Shown in pieces: positions 7,721 through 16,055 of a stretch of DNA of 27,135 nucleotides. Position numbers and translations under genes: made by a program. Every line of letters starts with the position of its first letter. Position 1 is the stretch's first letter. Origin of the DNA: CAYZQE01 sp964480635 (GTDB lineage Bacteria; Pseudomonadota; Gammaproteobacteria; GCA-001735895); the NCBI GenBank assembly GCA_964480635.1, contig CAYZQE010000022.1:1-27135 (forward strand), in the 5' to 3' direction. The notes beneath the pieces were generated by a model, which saw nothing but the letters and a program-made list of their open reading frames with translations, was not told the DNA's origin and made no database searches.

Positions 7721-8010
7721 TTAATAAAGCATGGCGGCGTGAAAGCTTGAACAGCAACATTCAATATTTTAGGCAATGCGCCAAACACATTGGCTTGCCA
7801 TTAATGAATTCGCAAACTGCCATTCAACCCATTGTGCTGCGCGATAACCACAAAGCCGTAGAAGCCAGCCAAAAACTTTGGGATAACAGTATTTTAGTCT
7901 CTGCTATTCGCCCACCCACTGTCCCTAAAGGCTCAGCGCGTTTACGCATTACTTTATGTGCAGAACACACTCATCAGCACATAGATCAATTAATTGAATG
8001 TTTAAGTTAA
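7721..8010 (+). pseudogene. bioF: 3' fragment of a second, diverged bioF allele
   Basis: From 7721 the sequence aligns with the last third of the intact bioF (from ~5688) through AWRRESLNSN, YFRQCAK, LPLMNSQTAIQPIV, DNHKAVEASQKLWDN and RPPTVPKGSARLRIT, ending IDQLIECLS. The N-terminal ~280 residues with the PLP lysine are missing, so it cannot be active. A short frame beginning at 7684 is an accidental fusion. Differences from the intact gene are mostly at third codon positions, so the allele diverged under selection in another lineage. It lacks the element-derived tail and shows what a native end looks like. Confidence 0.85.
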
Positions 8011-8014
8011 ATAT

Positions 8015-8350
8015 TTAGGACAGCAACATGACCTCGGATAAAAGCTGCTGAATGCTTTGTCGACTATCCATAACAGCAAGTAGAACGATGGTTTGCTTTT
8101 CTTCATCAACGCGATAAAAGATTAAATTTTTATCATCAATTAAATATTGCCTATAATCTTTAATCCCTAAGTCAATTAACCGATCACTAATAGTTGCTAT
8201 ATATGGATTGTCAGGCAGATTATCTTGAATAGTCTTTTTTATATTTTGTTTTGTGATGTGAGCGAGTTTAGATGAATATTTAACGGTTAAGAAATGAACA
8301 AGTCGTTTAAGACATAATTTGAACGTAGGCGATGCAACAATCTTGTACAT
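8015..8350 (-). CDS. type II toxin, RelE/ParE family
   Basis: This 111-residue basic protein has the RelE/ParE toxin pattern: an N-terminal beta strand (MYKIVASPTF), helices, then LGIKDYRQYLIDDKNLIFYRVDEEKQTIVLLAVMDSRQ, where the final strands carry the Arg/Tyr-rich surface of the family. RelE members cleave mRNA on the ribosome and ParE members poison gyrase; I cannot decide between them from sequence. It follows the Phd/YefM-type antitoxin after 11 bases in the same operon, the usual order. Full length, no damage seen. It is adjacent to and convergent with the bioF allele fragment. Confidence 0.82.
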   Translation of the reverse strand: MYKIVASPTFKLCLKRLVHFLTVKYSSKLAHITKQNIKKTIQDNLPDNPYIATISDRLIDLGIKDYRQYLIDDKNLIFYRVDEEKQTIVLLAVMDSRQSIQQLLSEVMLLS

Positions 8351-8361
8351 AAATATTATTG

Positions 8362-8583
8362 TTATTCAGAAAAAGTCTGGTCGATGGTTAAAGGCGTTTC
8401 TTCTGCTATTTTATTAGATAATGTGAGCAGTTTGAGTAGTGCTAAAGATTCTTGTTGGTATTCAAAATCTTCTACATTTTGCAAAACAAAGCGTGCTTTT
8501 CCTTTTTGTGTGATTAAAAGAGGGCTATCTAATTCAAGGTGGTTAGCATGCTCTTTTACATAGCTGAGTGTTTCAGTTCGCAT
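8362..8583 (-). CDS. type II antitoxin, Phd/YefM-like
   Basis: This 73-residue protein has the Phd/YefM DNA-binding start (MRTETLSYVKEHANHLELDS) followed by LLITQKGKARFVLQNVEDFEY, the beta hairpin typical of these antitoxins. The C terminus would wrap the toxin. I chose the ATG at 8583 because a GAGAG ribosome-binding site sits just upstream; a TTG at 8595 would add four residues and overlap that site. Phd/YefM antitoxins usually repress their own promoter, and a short palindrome lies directly upstream (8599-8612). Confidence 0.82.
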   Translation of the reverse strand: MRTETLSYVKEHANHLELDSPLLITQKGKARFVLQNVEDFEYQQESLALLKLLTLSNKIAEETPLTIDQTFSE

Positions 8584-8598
8584 AAGGTCTCTCAATAA

Positions 8599-8618
8599 GT
8601 CTATCTATAGACCGATAG
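8599..8618. promoter_or_regulatory. candidate autoregulatory operator of the toxin-antitoxin pair
   Basis: GTCTA-TCTA-TAGAC (8599-8612) is a short palindrome, overlapped by CTATC (8601-8605) pairing with GATAG (8614-8618). It lies 15-35 bases upstream of the antitoxin start. That is where Phd/YefM-type antitoxins normally bind. Assignment is by position and symmetry only. Confidence 0.4.
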
Positions 8619-8686
8619 TAGTTCGAAAACCATAGCCAAGCAAGATGAAATAATGGCATTAGATTTTTAAGTCAATATAGCTTAGA

Positions 8687-8799
8687 GCTGGTGAGGTCGG
8701 AGTGAACCGCTCTGCTCTTAACGTGACGACCATTCTTCAATAGAACACCCCACACTATTCAAATTTAACCTCTCTCGACCCCGACCCCAATGTGTCTAG
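8687..8799. repeat. MITE/REP-like element, copy 2
   Basis: Same order of blocks as copies 1 and 3: GCTGG, GAGGTCGGAGTGAA, CTCTGCTCTTAACGTGACGACC, AATAGAACACC, CACACTATTCAAATT, CTCTCGACCCCGACCCCA and TGTGTCTAG. It has more changes in its left arm than the other copies. Its right end lies 10 bp before the point where the truncated PEP-CTERM frame becomes open. Confidence 0.8.
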
Positions 8800-8808
8800 C
8801 GCCTTTAA

Positions 8809-9390
8809 CTAATTCTTACATTATTTGAATTAAACAATGCATCGTTTAGTGGCATTACATATGGCGGTACAGCCAATGAACTTGATTTAAACATTGATGG
8901 TTTAAATCTCAACATTACTGCTTGGAATATCACAACTTTGGCAAATGACTCAAATTCACTCAGCCAAATAACCGGCGATGATGTTGAAATCTATTTAAGC
9001 AATTCAAAAGATGCCTTTGGTGTTGTTAGCTTTATAGGTGACGGTGAAAACCTTGATGGTGGCAACACGGGCGATGATACTGATCCTGATGAAGGTTTAT
9101 TATTTAGCTTTAGTGAGCTAGTGAGCTTAAGCGATATATTTTTTAAATCATTCGGCAGCAGTGATGATTACAATTTAATGGTTGATGGTATTGATATTTT
9201 TTCAGATAAAGATGACAGCTATGATTTTGGTTCAATTATAGGGCAAGAGTTCTTAGTTTGGGCTGATGGCAGTTCTGATGCATTTTATGTTTCTGGCTTA
9301 GAAGTATCCGCTGTGCCTGAACCTTCAATTGTTGCACTATTTGGACTTGGCTTATTAGGAATGGGATTTACACGCCGCAAATCAAGTTAA
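8809..9390 (+). pseudogene. PEP-CTERM protein lacking its 5' end
   Basis: The frame is open from 8809 and codes 193 residues to the stop, but has no ATG and no signal peptide. It starts inside what should be the mature protein (FELNNASFSGITYGG, DLNIDGLNLNITAWN). The C terminus is intact: VPEPSIVALFGLGLLGMGFTRRKSS, a PEP-CTERM sorting signal like that of the gene at 6419. The upstream part has been replaced by a MITE/REP-like element that ends ten bases earlier. A TTG at 8938 could only give a cytoplasmic 150-residue fragment. It is therefore probably a non-functional remnant that keeps its own terminator. Confidence 0.75.
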
Positions 9391-9398
9391 GCTTATAG

Positions 9399-9438
9399 GC
9401 CTCTGACATATCAATAATGTCAGAGGCTTATTTTTATT
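9399..9438 (+). terminator. rho-independent terminator after the truncated PEP-CTERM gene
   Basis: GCCTCTGACAT (9399-9409) pairs perfectly with ATGTCAGAGGC (9417-9427), loop of seven bases, followed by TTATTTTTATTT. It begins eight bases after the stop codon. The next element copy starts immediately after it. Confidence 0.85.
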
Positions 9439-9439
9439 T

Positions 9440-9549
9440 GCTGGGATCGGAGTCGAATAGCTCTGCTCTTAACGTGACGAACCACTATTAAATAGGACGC
9501 CTCGCACTATTCAAATTCAACCTAACTCGACTTCGACCCCCTATGTGTC
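9440..9549. repeat. MITE/REP-like element, copy 3 (abuts the stop codon of the giant RTX gene)
   Basis: GCTGGGATCGGAGTCGAA on the left and CTCGACTTCGACCCCCTATGTGTC on the right, with the shared interior CTCTGCTCTTAACGTGACG and CACTATTCAAATTCAACC. Its last two bases overlap the stop codon of the minus-strand RTX gene (9548-9550). The element therefore sits precisely between a terminator on one side and a coding end on the other. Confidence 0.8.
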
Positions 9550-12500
9550 ACCATTCTATTTTTTCAACACCATCAAAAATAAGTTCACTGCCATCACTTA
9601 ATGAAATAACGCCTGCCGAATCGGGGTCTAATGCTAAGGCTTGTGCGGCTAAATCATATTCTACTTCTTGACCATCTACCGTTATCGTCCAAGGTTCACT
9701 GGGGTCTGCACCAGGGTCGGCCGTTGCGTCTAAATGAATCACATCCGTCCATGCCCCGCCATCACCCCCATGAAAGGTGTCATTACCGTCAAATGGGTTA
9801 AAGAAATAGGTGTCGCTGCCATCACCACCCGTCACCACATCGTCACCGGCTCCGCCATGAATGGTGTCATTACCTTGGCCTGCGTTAATCACGTCATCGC
9901 CATCTGTTCCGCTAACAGCTATTTCACTATCATCTTCTATTGAGTTTACGACATCATCAGCAGTAATATTTGCTACAAAAACAGATCCAGCCAAGGCATT
10001 TAAATCTGGATTAGTATCAATTAAATTTTCTTCATTCACCGGCCCATCTGCAAACTTAAAGGTTTCAAAATTAGAAATAATGTCTGTGCCTTGTGGAGAA
10101 TCATCCCTCAAATCATCTACGGTAAAGCTATCATCGCCATTATCACTAATAAAATAGTCAGAACGATCACCCGTTAATACCAGCGTATCATTCCCTCTGC
10201 CGCCATCAATCTTATCGTTACCAGATGAACCTGTTACTGTGTTGTCTTTTCTACCCGCTTGAATACTGTCTATGTTTTCTAGCCTTGTTCCACTAAAATC
10301 CAAGTGGGTATTACCACCACCTTCAATGGTGTTGTTACCGGCACCTCCATCTATGGTTTCGATTGAGCTTTCAATATTTAGCTCCTTCAGTTTTATGGTG
10401 TCATCACCGGCACTGCCTTGGATGATGTCGTCTCCTTCGCCACCTCTAAATCGGTTATAGCCATCGCCTGACCCTTCAACCAAAAAGGTGTCGTCTCCAC
10501 TGCCTGCATTAAAGGTGTCATTACCTGCATTAACGTCAAAGGTTAATCCTTGGTCATTGCCTGTGATCGTATTATGTCTATCGCCATCTCGAATACTGTC
10601 TATGTTTTCTAGCCTTGTTCCACTAAAATCCAAGTGGGTATTACCACCACCTTCAATGGTGTTGTTACCGGCACCTCCATCTATGGTTTCGATTGAGCTT
10701 TCAATATTTAGCTCCTTCAGTTTTATGGTGTCATCACCGGCACTGCCTTGGATGATGTCGTCTCCTTCGCCACCTCTAAATCGGTTATAGCCATCGCCTG
10801 ACCCTTCAACCAAAAAGGTGTCGTCTCCACTGCCTGCATTAAAGGTGTCATTACCTGCATTAACGTCAAAAACATCATCGCCAGAACCCGTCGTTATCGT
10901 ATTGTGCCCGCTACCATCAAATACAATATTTATATCAGAGTCACTGTCTGTTATATTTTCGTTATATGTACCGACATTTATGTTGACTGTATTTGATTCT
11001 GAACTGTCTCCGGCGCTATTGGTAGCTACGGCCTCTACTGTAAAATGTCCCGTTGTCGGCTTGTCAAAATCTGCATGCCAATTATTCCCATCAATCGAAG
11101 CATTATGCTCACTTACAACATTACCATCACTATCTTTCACGACTATTGTTACACTATCTGCATCATTCCCAACTGTGCCTATCAGTGTGTTGCTATCGAT
11201 TGCTTGGGTAATAACAGGACTATCTGGCGCTACAACTTCATCAATATCGTTAACATCAATAGTGATTTCTTGTATTGATGTACTGCCATCGGCACTGGTG
11301 GCGGTGACATCAAAAGTAAAGCTTTCATTCGTTTCAAAATCTATGTCGCCATTCGTAACAATGCGTCCATCCTCACCCACACTAAAAGGAACATCGTTAT
11401 CGATGCTATAGCTAATGGCATCGCCATCAATATCTGTTGCGCTTAATGTCACACCAACGTAAGTCCCATCAGCTACATTTTCTACCACCGTATTTGCTGC
11501 TGTATCACTATCGCTGACGACACTTATGTCGTCGTTAACGGCATCAACATTTAATGTGACTGTCGCTGTATCACTTTGAGTGCCATCAGACATGGTATAT
11601 TCAAAACTGGCTTCACCGTTGTAGTTTGTTTCGGGGGTGAAGACGACATTGCCATCGCCATCTAGACTAACTGTGCCGTGGGTATCTGCTGTGGCGGTGA
11701 CTTCGGTGATGCTTAAGGTATCGCCGTCTGCATCGGTGTCGTTGGCTAATAGGTCTGAAGCTTGAATCGTTAATACAGTATCCTCTTCGGCTTCTGTTCC
11801 TTCAAATGACGTTTTTGACATCTGAACGTTATCAACATTTAACTGAGTACCGCTTTCTTTGCTTATTTGAATGGTGAGTGGTTGCCCATATCCATTAAAA
11901 TCTACGGCTAAATTTGATGTGTCTACCGTTAATGTCACTGTGGTAAAGCTATCGTTTTGTAATGGAAAATCCTCTTGCGTTATAACGCCAATTACTTCAT
12001 CACCTGCATAAAGAGCAACTGAATAATCCCCTGCATTTATATCGGCTCTATCACCTAGGTCAAGACTAAGGGTGTAGGTACTATTCTCGCTTAAGGTATC
12101 ACTTAAGGTTTGTGAAATATTGCCACTGTTTATCCATGCAATATTATCCCCTTCGGTTGATTCGTCAGTCATATGCCTTGTCGCAGTATTAAATTCGCCA
12201 GACACCCCTGATTGATCCCAATTATCTATGGTTCGATCCCATCCTCCATCACTTAATGAGGTGCTTTCAAAGGATGCGTTATCAATCTGAATATCTGTTG
12301 TCACATAGGTCGAAGTATCATCAACGGCTATTGGATTATCTTGCGTTGGGTCAATGGTTAAATTAATGGTTTGTGTGGTGGTTGCTCCGCCATCATCGGT
12401 GAAGCTTAAACTCACACTGTCTGTGCCGTTATAGTCAGCATCGGGCGTATAGCTAATCTCACCGTCATCATTGACACTGACTGTGCCGTGTTCTGCACTG

Positions 12501-15500
12501 AGGGTGCTGCTGTCGATAGTCCCATCAATGTCGCTGACATGACCAATGACTTGGGCTTCGTCTTCGGTGATAGTAGTATCTGTTATGCTGATAACAGGCG
12601 AATCATTAACCATTTCGACATTGAGTGTCACTGCTGCTGTATCACTTCCTCCATTGCCATCACTGATGGTGTAGTTAAATGATGCTTCGCCGCTGTATTC
12701 GGCTTCGGGGGTGAACACGATATTACCGTCATCATCAAGTGCAACTGTGCCATGCGTATCAGCTGTGGCGGTTACTTCGGTGATATTTAATGCATCGCTG
12801 TCTGCATCGGTGTCGTTGGCTAATAAATCAGATACATTTAAAGTGACCGCTGTATCTTCATTTGTTATGGCCGTGTCATCTACACCCATTGGCCCTCTAT
12901 TTAAAGATAACCCTGCACTATCACTGCCTTCGCTTGAGCTATTTCCGGCCACATCCGTTATATAGGCATTGACATTAAACGTTGCTCCATCAGCTGGCGC
13001 CACAAAACTTGTTACTGCTTCTCCGTTCGCCACCATTTGATCTGTTATGATAATACTTTGTGAATTGGATCCATCGGTTATATTAATTGTGTCACCGGCA
13101 GCAGCGCCTATTGGTATCGAAATTGATATGTTTATAGCATCAGACAATTCAGCAAAGTTAATCGTGCCATCATTATTTGTATCTTCTGTGATAGTGACCG
13201 TTGGTGTTGCTATGACTTCATTATCAACACTATGATTTGACGTTGATATAGAGTTTGTAGTATTCCCAGCAGTATCGCTACTTGCAACGCTGACATCAAA
13301 ACTGGTATCAGCTGCTAGGTCAGCACCGGCTACATCAATCGACCAACTGCCATCATTTTGAACGGTTGTTGAATAATCTGTGCCATTCACCGTAAAACTA
13401 ACTGCATCACCAGTTGATATGTCACCACCTACGGCTGTGCCTGAGACGGTAATATCTGCATCATCTTCACTGGCATTAACAACATTATCTGCTGTGATGC
13501 TTGCTACGGTAACTGTTCCAGCTTCTGCTTTTGTGTCTATTTCAATATCTTGAGTTGTTGTGCTCGCATTACCGGCTACATCTGTTGCTGTGATGCTTAA
13601 CGTTTGTGCCCCATCAGTTAGTTCACTCGTTGTGATGCTGTAATGTCCATTAGCATCTGCTATTCCTGTTCCTATTGCATGACCATCGGCATCATTAATA
13701 ACAACGGTCGCGCCTGCTTCTGTCGTGCCTTCTATCGTTGGTGTTGCTTCTTTAGTTAGGTTATCCGTTGTTGATGAGCCTGTATCGGTGACTAAGTTTG
13801 CCGTTGTATCTACAATGACATCATCAATATCATTAACATTGATTGTTATTGACTCGGTGGATGTTGAGCCATCGCTACTCGTGGCTGTTACATCAAAGGT
13901 GTAACTCTCTGTTGCTTCAAAATTTAAGGCTTCGGTTGTAACCACTTCTCCATCTGCATTCACGGCAAATGGCACGTCTTCTGCCACTGAATAAGTAATG
14001 GCATCGCCATCAACATCAATTGCGTTTAATGTAACACCTGTTGATGCACCAGCGGCTTGGTTTTCTACCACTTCATTCGCTGTTGCATTTGTGTCGGTTA
14101 CTTGCGCAACATCATCATTCACCGCAGACACATTCACCGGAATAGTCAACGATCTGGTTTCACCAGTGTCATCGGTAAATGAAAGACTGACTGAATCAAC
14201 GCCATTGAAATTTTCATCCGGCGTATATTTTATTTCTCCACTTTCACTAACAGTGACTGTGCCGTGCTCTGCTTGTAACGTACTGCTGTCTATCGAACCA
14301 TCAATATCATTTACGTTACCGATTAATACCGTTGCATCCTCTGACGTTGAGGTATTTGTAATTGATATTTGCGGCACATCGTTAGTACCTGAAACAGTAA
14401 TTTGAATTTGAGTGATACCCGTATCACCTTGATCATCGACGACCGTTATTGGAATGGTTAATAACTGACTGTCACCAACATTAAGGCTTTCGTAAGCGCT
14501 ATCACTTGGATCAAAGCTGTAACGACCATCAGCATTTAAAGTAAAACCATCTGGAGCCACGCTACCATCACTAATTGCATAACTAGCTATCGAATTGTCA
14601 TCAACATCACTTGATGTCAGCTGCCCTGCAATCGCTGAATCACCTTCGCTAACGCTTGTAATAACAACAGCATCTGCCACAGGCTTATCATTGGTGCCAT
14701 TAACAGTAATTTGAATTTGAGCGGTATCACTTGCACCTTGTTCGTCGGTGACTGTGACCGGAATAGTAATGACTTCACTATCACCAGTACCTAAGTGCTC
14801 ATAAGCTTCATCTGCTGAGTCAAAACTGTAGCTACCGTCCTCATTTAAAATAAAGCCAGAAATATCCGGCACGCCGTCACTCAAGGAATACATTAATGGT
14901 GAATCATTATCTTCATCTGTTGCATTCAGTTGGCCTTGCAACAAACTGCCCTCTGAACCAGAAAGCTCAACTGAATTTAAAATTGGCTGATCATTCTCAT
15001 CAACAATCGTGATATTAATTTCTTCTGAATACTCATTGCCCGACATATCTGTCACGGTGACATTTAATGCAAGCGACTCAATCACTTCATGGTTTAAAGT
15101 GACACCTTCACGCACCACAATGTCATGCCCATTGACACTAAAATATTCAGCACCTTCTCCTGATAGCGTTATATCAAATTCATGTCTAGAGTCATTATCT
15201 GTAATGCTCAAATGCCCGACTACGTCGCCCGCTTGCGCAAACTCAGAAATGGTTGATGATGACAAGGTTATGTCGGTAGGCGCTGAGTTAGAGACTAAAA
15301 CTTCGCCATCATCAAGCGTTTCGCCTGTCTCTTCTTCAGCAGGGTCTTCTAGAGCTTGCTCTTCAGGTTCGTTACTTATATTGGCTAAATCATTAACAGC
15401 AAATTCATTTTCTTGGCGCGCTTCAGTATCCGAAACAGAATCAGTAGCGCCTAATGCTTTTTCGGCTTTAATTTTTTCTTGAGATTGTTCAGCATCTGTC

Positions 15501-15880
15501 TCAAATGCAGCAACCTTATTTGGCTCTGCTTCATCACTGTTTTGAAAATTACTCGCTGCACTTTCAAACGCATTAAATTCTATTGATGACTCATCATCTT
15601 GAAGATTTTTTTCATTAGATTTGCGACCACTTTGCTGACCCTCTAAAGTAAAATCGTCATTGACAACACTGCCATCAATATTATTTTCATTTTCAGCCTG
15701 TGAAAGTAATGTATCAATTCGCTCAGAGCCTTGCTGCACATTTTTTAAAAAAAGCTCTTCATCATAACCCGCACTTTCAACGACCTCTTCAGCTTTTTTT
15801 AGCTTTCCATCTTTTTCTTTCCCATCAAAAGAAAACAATTCATTCAGATTTTTTTGGTCTTGGTCGTCAGTACTATTCAT
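9548..15880 (-). CDS. giant cadherin/Ig-like RTX surface protein, type I secreted
   Basis: This 2110-residue acidic protein is a predicted adhesin or matrix protein exported by the adjacent type I system. Residues 1-195 are Glu/Asp/Ser-rich and probably disordered, with no Sec signal. Residues ~200-1640 are cadherin-, VCBS- and Ig-like repeats with DxDxD calcium motifs and NDxP linkers (about 300, 395, 500, 1000, 1095, 1180). Residues ~1196-1357 form a jelly-roll-like module inserted in one repeat. Residues ~1655-1895 are RTX-type GxGxD sequence with a 110-residue unit present twice. Residues 1990-2035 hold further nonapeptides, and the C terminus (DGSELIFDGVEKIEW) is the usual end of the type I secretion target domain. 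A clear GGAG ribosome-binding site (15886-15889) fixes the start. I see no LapG-type di-alanine retention site. Ligand unknown. Confidence 0.93.
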   Translation of the reverse strand: MNSTDDQDQKNLNELFSFDGKEKDGKLKKAEEVVESAGYDEELFLKNVQQGSERIDTLLSQAENENNIDGSVVNDDFTLEGQQSGRKSNEKNLQDDESSIEFNAFESAASNFQNSDEAEPNKVAAFETDAEQSQEKIKAEKALGATDSVSDTEARQENEFAVNDLANISNEPEEQALEDPAEEETGETLDDGEVLVSNSAPTDITLSSSTISEFAQAGDVVGHLSITDNDSRHEFDITLSGEGAEYFSVNGHDIVVREGVTLNHEVIESLALNVTVTDMSGNEYSEEINITIVDENDQPILNSVELSGSEGSLLQGQLNATDEDNDSPLMYSLSDGVPDISGFILNEDGSYSFDSADEAYEHLGTGDSEVITIPVTVTDEQGASDTAQIQITVNGTNDKPVADAVVITSVSEGDSAIAGQLTSSDVDDNSIASYAISDGSVAPDGFTLNADGRYSFDPSDSAYESLNVGDSQLLTIPITVVDDQGDTGITQIQITVSGTNDVPQISITNTSTSEDATVLIGNVNDIDGSIDSSTLQAEHGTVTVSESGEIKYTPDENFNGVDSVSLSFTDDTGETRSLTIPVNVSAVNDDVAQVTDTNATANEVVENQAAGASTGVTLNAIDVDGDAITYSVAEDVPFAVNADGEVVTTEALNFEATESYTFDVTATSSDGSTSTESITINVNDIDDVIVDTTANLVTDTGSSTTDNLTKEATPTIEGTTEAGATVVINDADGHAIGTGIADANGHYSITTSELTDGAQTLSITATDVAGNASTTTQDIEIDTKAEAGTVTVASITADNVVNASEDDADITVSGTAVGGDISTGDAVSFTVNGTDYSTTVQNDGSWSIDVAGADLAADTSFDVSVASSDTAGNTTNSISTSNHSVDNEVIATPTVTITEDTNNDGTINFAELSDAINISISIPIGAAAGDTINITDGSNSQSIIITDQMVANGEAVTSFVAPADGATFNVNAYITDVAGNSSSEGSDSAGLSLNRGPMGVDDTAITNEDTAVTLNVSDLLANDTDADSDALNITEVTATADTHGTVALDDDGNIVFTPEAEYSGEASFNYTISDGNGGSDTAAVTLNVEMVNDSPVISITDTTITEDEAQVIGHVSDIDGTIDSSTLSAEHGTVSVNDDGEISYTPDADYNGTDSVSLSFTDDGGATTTQTINLTIDPTQDNPIAVDDTSTYVTTDIQIDNASFESTSLSDGGWDRTIDNWDQSGVSGEFNTATRHMTDESTEGDNIAWINSGNISQTLSDTLSENSTYTLSLDLGDRADINAGDYSVALYAGDEVIGVITQEDFPLQNDSFTTVTLTVDTSNLAVDFNGYGQPLTIQISKESGTQLNVDNVQMSKTSFEGTEAEEDTVLTIQASDLLANDTDADGDTLSITEVTATADTHGTVSLDGDGNVVFTPETNYNGEASFEYTMSDGTQSDTATVTLNVDAVNDDISVVSDSDTAANTVVENVADGTYVGVTLSATDIDGDAISYSIDNDVPFSVGEDGRIVTNGDIDFETNESFTFDVTATSADGSTSIQEITIDVNDIDEVVAPDSPVITQAIDSNTLIGTVGNDADSVTIVVKDSDGNVVSEHNASIDGNNWHADFDKPTTGHFTVEAVATNSAGDSSESNTVNINVGTYNENITDSDSDINIVFDGSGHNTITTGSGDDVFDVNAGNDTFNAGSGDDTFLVEGSGDGYNRFRGGEGDDIIQGSAGDDTIKLKELNIESSIETIDGGAGNNTIEGGGNTHLDFSGTRLENIDSIRDGDRHNTITGNDQGLTFDVNAGNDTFNAGSGDDTFLVEGSGDGYNRFRGGEGDDIIQGSAGDDTIKLKELNIESSIETIDGGAGNNTIEGGGNTHLDFSGTRLENIDSIQAGRKDNTVTGSSGNDKIDGGRGNDTLVLTGDRSDYFISDNGDDSFTVDDLRDDSPQGTDIISNFETFKFADGPVNEENLIDTNPDLNALAGSVFVANITADDVVNSIEDDSEIAVSGTDGDDVINAGQGNDTIHGGAGDDVVTGGDGSDTYFFNPFDGNDTFHGGDGGAWTDVIHLDATADPGADPSEPWTITVDGQEVEYDLAAQALALDPDSAGVISLSDGSELIFDGVEKIEW
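10261..10540. repeat. 280-bp exact direct repeat inside the RTX gene, unit A
   Basis: Identical base for base to 10591-10870; the repeat period is 330 bp (110 codons). It encodes FDVNAGNDTF through LENIDSI, a block of RTX-like GxGxD turns with a non-RTX stretch KLKELNIESSIETI. The 50 bp between the two units differ from what flanks them. Confidence 0.97.
10591..10870. repeat. 280-bp exact direct repeat inside the RTX gene, unit B
   Basis: Second copy of the block at 10261-10540 with no base differences, including third codon positions. Such identity implies very recent duplication or ongoing gene conversion. The reading frame is preserved. Confidence 0.97.
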
Positions 15881-16055
15881 AAGGTCTCCGCAATGCGCTC
15901 GCTGTCATTAATACTTGAAATTAGCGAAATTTCATCTATAACCTTATTAATCTAGTAAAGAATTGAAATTTATCAATGTTTTATCGTGCATAAATAGGTT
16001 AGTTTGCATAAATAAGATACGTTTTATAAAAATAACAATAAAAATGAAACATTAA
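15881..16055. promoter_or_regulatory. divergent promoter region between the RTX gene and its secretion operon
   Basis: These 175 AT-rich bases must drive both directions. The minus-strand GGAG (15886-15889) serves the RTX gene. TGCATAAATA occurs twice on the plus strand (15987-15996 and 16005-16014), 18 bp apart, and may be a tandem regulator site. ATGAAACATTAA (16044-16055) is a three-residue open frame that ends directly against the ATG of the first ABC gene, which otherwise has no clear ribosome-binding site. I cannot place -35/-10 boxes with confidence. Confidence 0.4.

Noticed and set aside
7684..8010. A 108-residue gene starting at 7684
   Set aside because: The first ~13 residues are read-in from unrelated sequence; the rest is a bioF 3' fragment without the catalytic lysine.
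9548..15880. LapA-type cell-surface retention with a LapG cleavage site in the giant protein
   Set aside because: The N-terminal 195 residues show no TAAG/PAAG-like site and no LapD/LapG genes are nearby; the protein may be released or anchored otherwise.
9734..15882. Many plus-strand open frames opposite the RTX gene
   Set aside because: They are antisense shadows of repetitive Asp/Thr/Ser codons, rich in Ser/Pro/Val, with no start signals or families; two are identical simply because the underlying repeat is.
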